Assembly (NCBI GenBank): GCA_008921705.1
Contig: VFFE01007215.1
Span: forward strand, 5,467,513-5,531,512
Length of the DNA stretch: 64,000 bases
Direction: 5' to 3'
Origin: Burhinus oedicnemus
Lineage: Eukaryota; Chordata; Aves; Charadriiformes; Burhinidae
The number at the start of each line of letters is the position of its first letter. Position 1 is the first letter of the stretch. The translations under genes and the position numbers were made by a program. The notes beneath the pieces were generated by a model. The model searched no databases, was not told the DNA's origin, and saw only the letters and a program-made list of their open reading frames with translations. Of this stretch, positions 56,990 through 64,000 are shown piece by piece.

Positions 56990-59900
56990 ATTGCTGCTAA
57001 ACAATCATTGAATCACAATCCTGAAGATGTGTCTGATTGGGTGGGAGAAAAGAGATTAAGATTCCACAGCAAGCCATTTTTTAATGCAGTAGTTACATTA
57101 AGTCTTAGTTCAAAGATTATCACCTTCAATCACCTTAATTCTGCAGGAAGCTTCTTGCAGTGTAGCTTATTCCTAATTTAACTTTTATTTTTTTAAGATG
57201 GCTTTGAATATTTACTTTTGGATGTGCACATTCCCATGTGTGTATATCCAGATACTAATAAGAGCTATAGTATTAGTAATACCAAAAGGACAATTTCACT
57301 ATGTTATTGAACATATATATTCTTGATATACATCTAACATACCTTCTGGACTTGTTTTTTTGTTAACAGTAGAGGTTTGTGTACAGCAGGGGACAGGTCC
57401 TGTCCTGTCAAGGCAGACTTCTGCTGTTCTCCAGTCCACAACTTCCTAAAGAATAACTGTGGGAGAAAACTCAATGGCTTATAGCTGTGCATATTTATGG
57501 CAACGGCTTACAGATTATACCTCACAGAAATAGTCATGTTACACTACATAACACTGTAGCATGGTCTTTGCTTGTATTCCTAGTAGAAACATTCTAAGTA
57601 CCTGAAATACTGAACCTGATTCTTTGCAAGAGTTAATCATGTTTTCAACATACGTTAATGTGTTTTTCTTCATTCACCCGAATTACATTCTTTGGCAGAA
57701 AGATTTGGATTCGTGCTTCTGTTCCCTATCAGATGTTTATTTCAAGTTGTGTTTGCAAATTTGCAATAACTGACTATTTCCATGAGTGCTGCTTAATTGT
57801 GTTATGTCTAGAATGATAGCATTAAATGTTTTAGAGACAAATATAGCAGACATACTGCTAAGTGTACCTGAACGCAGGGTCTAAAAGCACTAGCAGTGTT
57901 CTTATGTTAAATGAATTTTGCTTAGCTGTTTAAGAAGTTAACTGGTTGTTTCTCTCCGAGGTTGTCAGGGGCCCTCTTTATTTCTTTAAGCAGGTCAGAA
58001 TGGGCTAACTAACTCAGCTAATTTCTGTAATCTACACTTTGTTTTCTACATTATACTTACTTGGAAAGAAGGGAGTCCACCTATTTTTAATAAGTCTTTT
58101 TTCATAATATACTAAACATGCCTTAAACTATTTTTCTTTATATGAATCAAGCACACCTCAAGCAACTGTATCACCTGGACATAAAGGGAATTTAAACAAT
58201 AAGAAAATAGAGAGACTAAACTTAAGTACTTCAACAGCTGTATTCTTCAGCAGCTCTTTTTGTCTCATGTTTATCATTGTAATTAATTGTCAGCAGGGTA
58301 ATTGCATGAGATGTTGTCTGAGTGAAAGTAGCTTTAGTTACTGTCTATACACTTAGCTATAAACTTGCCTTGTATAGACCAGGTTACTTGATTTTGATAG
58401 GTATCTTGAAGCGTGTACTGCAGGTAGGAGGACTGTAGTCTGGAGGTAATAAAATGTAGTTACAGGCTGCTGTTGGACTATCCATGGTGTAACTCTGTAC
58501 AGTCACTCTGCATGCTTATACTGGCCATGGTGACTGAGAGAGGCAAAAACATGTAACTGGTGTTGCTGATTACATTTCCTCTACAAAATTGAAGAAAATG
58601 ATGTGGTACTCAGGACTGCATTAAAATTTTAAACCTCTTTTCTTCCTCTTATGCTTTAAGAGTTTAACTTCAAAACTCGGGAAGTTTTAATCCTGTTTAT
58701 TCTCATTCAGATTTGCACTGTAAAGTTGACTTGTTATACTAAGCTGATTTTATATAAGGCTTAAGTGAAACACTGCTTGTATTTTCCCTTGCTATTGTTT
58801 ACATGAGTACTGTGTACACACATGTGCCTGAATGGTACCATAAAAATTCAGTTAGCCTAAGCAAACCATTGATTTGTCTAATAAATATTAACAGGTTTAA
58901 TTTAGACTCTACATAATAGGGAAACTGAGATTGTCTTTGAACTATATTGTAAAAAAAAAAAAAAAAGGATAAAATTAAACTGTTTCTTTATCCATACTGC
59001 TATAGTTTGGTAAGTGATTCTCATTTTTCATGTCGTCCAAGAATGCAGGCAACTGAGTGCTTCCAAGAGAAAGATCAGTGCTCTCCCATCTCTGCTACAA
59101 GATGTGCTGAAGAGAAGTTGTATTTCTTCTTTCAAAAGCAGAGAAATACAATACTCATTAGCATCTTAAGTCAGACTTTAAATTTAGAAAGTGCTGGTTC
59201 TACAATTAAAGACTAAGGGAGATCTGAGAAGAGAACCTTTCAGATACCAAAATAAGCACGTTATGACAACACGTCACAGATGCAAGGGAGTATTCTAAGC
59301 AAAGGATAACTTTCAAACGACTTTTTCCTTAGTCACTGAGGTTTTTCCTGATGTTTGGCTTAGCATATATTGCAACAAGTCAGCCATGGTGATTTTGCTA
59401 CTTTCCTTTTAAGATTTTAATTCTCCCACATTGTCAAAGTTTATCTGCTTAAACAGATCAGAACATGTCATGAGACCAGTTCTTCCAAAACACTTTGTCT
59501 CTTTCAAGATACGCTTACCTGTTCACTTTAATTTATACCAGTTGTCTACATTCCAGTACAGGAATTTGGCTTTGAAAAACCTAAATCCCAACTAACACTA
59601 TTCTCTAAATTAAGCCATAGGGAATCGTCAGGACAGCAACCTGTGTTTTTTACCTTCAAAAGATTAATGTACGAAGAACAAGGAAAACCTAATCAGCTTT
59701 TAACAGATGGCTGTAAGTCTAACAAGCTTTGCCTTGTGAGCTGTATAGATGTACAGACATGACTGCCAAAAAGTAATTCTTCCAACTCATTTCATGTCAG
59801 TGTGAGACAACCACAATAAAGAAACTGGTAGCTGATTTGGTAAGTGCTTTTAATGTTGAGAAGCTTCCTATCAGAAATATAGAAAAGATCTTGGCTTTAC

Positions 59901-62900
59901 AAAAAGAAAACAGTATTTTACAGACCAGAAACACAGAAGTTAAACAGCAGTTTATTGCAGTTGACCAAGTATGTAAATAAACTATTGTGACAATTATGAG
60001 CAGGGCACAAAATTCTTTTACAGTGGATAGTTTCTCCCTGCTTGTAAACACTAGAAAAGTATTTCCTCTCCAAACAACTTAAGCATCAGAAGTATAAACA
60101 GTCCTTTGCAGAGGTTCACGAACAGCATTGGCTGCCTTCTATCTCTGTTCTTTCTAATAGTTGCAGGGCATTTCTGTTGTCACATACAGGTAAGGGACTT
60201 CCCTGTTACATTTCAGACACACAGGCTCCTAATTAAAGCCCTGTTATTGAATAAGTAAGTGTATTTTTTTTTTTGTCAGAATGCATCCATGCTTTTAAGT
60301 TTGATTTGCAATTCTTTCAATAAAAAGATGAGTATGTAAAATACATTCTGGTAAAATGAAAACTGAACACTATGTGTGTCTCTCAAAAAACCAGGAGCAC
60401 ACACACAAAAAAAAAAATCTTGCCAGAGTTACTCTTTCTGAGAGCTCTTCTGATTTACAAACTGAATTCAATTAATGGACAGTGCTGGTAACAGCACTAA
60501 TAAAGGCATACCTTAATGCTGTAGTTTGTGTAAGACCAGGTAATGAAACAAGTAGCTTAAATCAGAATCCCCTATACCCAAAATGCACCCTTCCCTTCTC
60601 ACTTTCCCAAGTAAGATATAGTTGGCTTTCAGAATTTTTAAGTACAAAGAAAGAAATAGAAGATTTCCTATCATTTGTTTTAGAAGCATTTTCAGTTACT
60701 TCTGTTTCAGCATCCATGCCCTAGGAAGATGGGTGGTTTATTCTGTGTTCTTCAACTAGTGCATTAAGTCAGATAATTCTTGCACAGTCTTCACACAGGC
60801 TGAGCAAGCAACTTACTCCCCCTGATTTTTGAAAGAAAGCCTTGCAGCAGGAGAACACTCTCAGGTACACGCCCACCAGGGATGAAGCACTGGTGCCTAC
60901 AATAATCTAAAGAACGGGGTAAGCATGCAGTCAGTCAGACCAGCTTTCACAGTCTCCAACAGTTTCTGGTTCAGTGACTTTCAGAGAGAACAGGGTGATG
61001 TTCTTCCTTTCAGAAGTTTTTCAGTCACCTTTTAAATCCATGTAGTTTTATACACAGCGTCCTGCAGCAAGGAGTTCTCCAGTTAGCTGAACAGATACCT
61101 TCATTTGTTTCAAACCTGCTACTTGCCACTTCCATGATTCCCTTGAGTTCTTCTATCAAAAAAAAGAATGCTGAAGAACTTATTTCTTTGCTACCCTCTC
61201 CATGCTGCTCACTTTACAGATCTCTCTATTCTTGGCTCCTGTCAGTTTGACTTTTTTTGTTTTCAGGTGAAGAATTGTATTTTGTTTATTTTTTTCCAAT
61301 ACAGAGCCTAAATGTAGCCCTGTGAGGTGAAAGACAAGACAGCTTGGAAGACAATCCAGGTTAATGTTTCTACAGCAAGGGCAACTTTACATACTGTGAG
61401 ACAAGTGGCATTAAAATAAGAACAGCTGTCCTTAACTATATAGAAACTGTTGAGTGGGTTCAGAGGAAGCAATTTAGCATATTTACACTGAATGAAAAAA
61501 GACTAGAAAAAAATTCAGAGGTCTGCAGCACAGTCAACACCTGTGAGATTCCACAGCAAGGACTAAAGCACAGTTACAACTGTGGGCTACTCAAAAGGAA
61601 TACGGCTTTATTTCATTTTAAGAAGAAAAGCCTCTCCTGCTAGAAGTGGGGATGTTCTAGAGTGTACCTGTGGACATCCAGAGCACACTCCAGTTCTACC
61701 CTTGTTCCAATACAGCATCTCCTTTGTGTACACCCCATCAATCGTAAGGGGAGAAGTTCTTTTTTAAAAGAAGACACTAATTTCTCCGAATTTTCTGCAT
61801 TTTCAACAGCTGATATGAAAAGATCTCAGTTAAAAGTTAAATCATTGTTTTTATCCAATAAATGTATTCTAGAAGAGATTAACTGCATTCAATTTAGTAC
61901 TTTATACATTGTAACTTGTTATATAACTAGTTCAGTTTTGATTTAGGATTCACTACAGTTAAGCATCTTAGGCAGGGATACTGCATTATAAAAGGTCAGT
62001 GATTTCTTTGATATACTTTAAAAGCTCTAACCTGGAATATTGAGAATTCCTAGGGTTTTTCTGACCAATTTTTGCTGCTTTTACAGGTTTGACTATAAAA
62101 TTACACGCACACCAGAGTTCTGGATAACTGCTTTCAAAAGCAGAGGAACTTATTTCCAAGTTGCACAAGACCAGCTGTTACCCTATTTTTAATGTGCTAG
62201 TTACTTGGCTTTCTGCCAGAGAGAGACATAACATGTTTTTTCCTAATTTTTTCCCCATCTGCATACCACGGAGGAGATCCCTGCTACTGCGTGACCAGGA
62301 CTGCTGCTCACAGAGTAGTGGCTGCATGAGAAAGCAGCGGCTGGGTCAGGCTCTGCGGGGAACACCCAGCCCAGCACTCTCCCCTTTAGCGGGGTGATCC
62401 TGCTCCACATGGTGCCCCCTCAGACAGGGAACGAACGCAAGGTTCGTGCCCCACATCTGTGACCTTGAGATGCTGGTGGGAAAGCAGGGAGAGAAGCCTT
62501 GGCAAGAATGGATTTCTTACTGTGCCTACTATCACAGGTACTCCTGTGCTCCCATTGCTCCTCACAGTGTGCACCGCCCTCCTGGCTGCCCTACCAGCAT
62601 GCATTTGGCTCTTAAAACAATCACAATTCAGAACGATTTTGCCAGGCTGACAGTATTTTTCTGAATAAATTCAAGTGAGAAAATAGAAGCTGCCCTTTTC
62701 AACAACGTGCAATAGGAAAAAGAAGTTGGAGGAATGTCTCCAGCTCCACCGCTGTGGAATTTTTTTGGGGAACAAAACCCCAAACCATTTCCATAATGAA
62801 ATTGGTAAGCAGCTCCAAAGCAATAGTCATTTCATGATCCCACGATGACAATCATGCAAGTAGAAGGGGTTTCCCCCTGCCCCCCCTCCCCCCTTTACAA

Positions 62901-64000
62901 AAATAAATGGAAATAGTGCTAAGGCTTTGTACTACATTTGCTTATCATAGTAAGCCTAACTTTTTTTTCTTTCATGAGTTACTTTTTGCTTACTGAAATA
63001 AGCAGCTTCTGCCAGTGTTCTTTCTGTACAGCTCCCCACCACAGAGGTTGCAGTCTGACTTCTACTGTCCTGGTCATCTCCCAGGGTGCTCATTTGGAGT
63101 CAGTTACCGGTATTCCTTGTCACTGCACTGATTTGCCCACTGCATTTAATGCCAGCGTCTACCACTGTGGACAGGGAGACTCCCACGGCAGCTGATGGGA
63201 CACCACACCAGGGGAGTGGGGTGGTGTAGTTAAATGTATTCACAACATTTCTCTCAGTGTTTGCAGTACTTGTCTGTGTGTGTTGTACTGCAAACATCGA
63301 GAGAAATGTGAATACATTTGCTCAGTTCTGTTCCGATTTCTCATTTTGACCAAATTATTTTCCATTAGCTTGTGACAAGCACTTACAGTTTTTGCTTCTA
63401 AAATTAACTGAAAAATGCGATTTTTAGTTAGAATCACATTTATCTTTTGGAGATGCATTTTTATTCTCCTCTGTAAAATATAGTTTCAAGACAGCAGCAT
63501 AAAAATAATTCCTGTTCATGCCTCTCCCCACAGAGCCCTGCCACTGTTAACCTCCCTTCACACAAGCAACTCCTCCCCACGGTGAGGATGGAAGCACAGC
63601 AGCTTCATCCTGTCCTCTGAACGCTCCTGGTATTTGATGCAGTTGAATGCACCTTACCCAGTGTGAGATACACTTAGCTGAGAAATTTTATGTAGATGTC
63701 AGCATATTTGTATATAGTGTATCATCTAATATTGCCTATTAAGTTTAACCTACTACTTCCTCCTATATATTGTCAGCATCATTGTGCACCTTGCTGTCAA
63801 TGCTTCTTACAGAGTTTCTCAAACTATTTTTTCATAGACTGCAAGTTATCTTTCAGAGGGCGAGTGGTTCTTAATTTTGACTCATGAGTAAATTACAAAT
63901 ACATCATTATACAAGCTGTATGCTCAGATAGTTTTTGGCTTATGTGTACAAGGAACCCCGGTAAAACCTGCATAGGTGAAATAATATTACAGGAGAAAGT
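56990..64000. other. MOB4 3' UTR extension and downstream intergenic DNA
   Basis: About 7 kb of AT-rich DNA. The first 1.9 kb may be MOB4 long 3' UTR (AATAAA at 58880). A run of 16 A lies near 58951. By conserved gene order RFTN2 should follow on the minus strand, but I found none of its coding sequence. Apart from the hairpin at 63232-63319, I see no RNA gene, mobile element or recognisable exon. Confidence 0.65.
63232..63319. other. 88-nt near-perfect hairpin (miRNA-like or MITE-like)
   Basis: The left arm (63232-63269) begins AAATGTATTCAC and ends TTTGCAGTAC. The right arm (63285-63319) begins GTACTGCAAA and ends GTGAATACATTT. As RNA the arms give 33 Watson-Crick pairs and one G-U pair, with one A-C mismatch, one 3-nt bulge (AAC) and a 15-nt GT-rich loop. 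Pairing stops sharply at both ends. The size and shape fit a pre-miRNA or a fold-back transposon. I do not recognise the sequence. Confidence 0.6.

Noticed and set aside
62240..62600. GC-richer stretch with overlapping open frames
   Set aside because: No protein similarity, no splice support, no repeat recognised.
57000..64000. RFTN2 exons on the minus strand, expected from conserved gene order
   Set aside because: No coding sequence resembling raftlin-2 was seen; the gene probably starts beyond the right edge.

Overview
The window is a stretch of vertebrate nuclear DNA, almost certainly from a bird. The genes have spliced GT-AG introns and CpG-island promoters. The intergenic and intronic DNA is AT-rich with short CR1 LINE tails and an avian-type ERV solo LTR. 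The gene order is the conserved one seen at human 2q33: SF3B1 (-), COQ10B (+), HSPD1 (-), HSPE1 (+), MOB4 (+). I joined every exon by hand, and the splice phases and lengths close exactly.

Layout. 1-10.4 kb: the 5' part of SF3B1 on the minus strand, eight coding exons for the first 369 residues; the rest lies to the left of the window. 9.8-11 kb: CpG-island promoter of SF3B1. 11-16.7 kb: intergenic DNA with a decayed CR1. 16.7-29.6 kb: COQ10B, five exons on the plus strand, complete, 230 residues. 29.6-31.3 kb: short space between the convergent 3' ends of COQ10B and HSPD1. 31.4-41.5 kb: HSPD1 (mitochondrial Hsp60), complete, eleven coding exons plus a non-coding first exon, 573 residues. 41.4-42.05 kb: shared head-to-head promoter with a perfect four-unit heat-shock element. 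42.0-46.6 kb: HSPE1 (Hsp10), four exons, 102 residues. 46.6-52.2 kb: intergenic DNA with one complete solo LTR. 52.2-52.7 kb: CpG island cut by an assembly gap. 52.9-57 kb (3' UTR possibly to 58.9 kb): last four coding exons of MOB4. 57-64 kb: intergenic DNA with a striking 88-nt hairpin.

Function. HSPD1 and HSPE1 encode the two partners of the mitochondrial matrix chaperonin and share one promoter, so stoichiometric and stress-induced expression follows from the layout. COQ10B also acts in mitochondria (coenzyme Q handling). SF3B1 is a U2 snRNP splicing factor and MOB4 a STRIPAK subunit; both are housekeeping genes.

I see no prokaryote-like accessory system, CRISPR, tRNA or rRNA. The points most worth a second look are the missing 5' exons of MOB4 at a nominal 22-N gap, the 63.2 kb hairpin, the composite HSPD1/HSPE1 promoter, and a possible spliced divergent transcript from the SF3B1 promoter.
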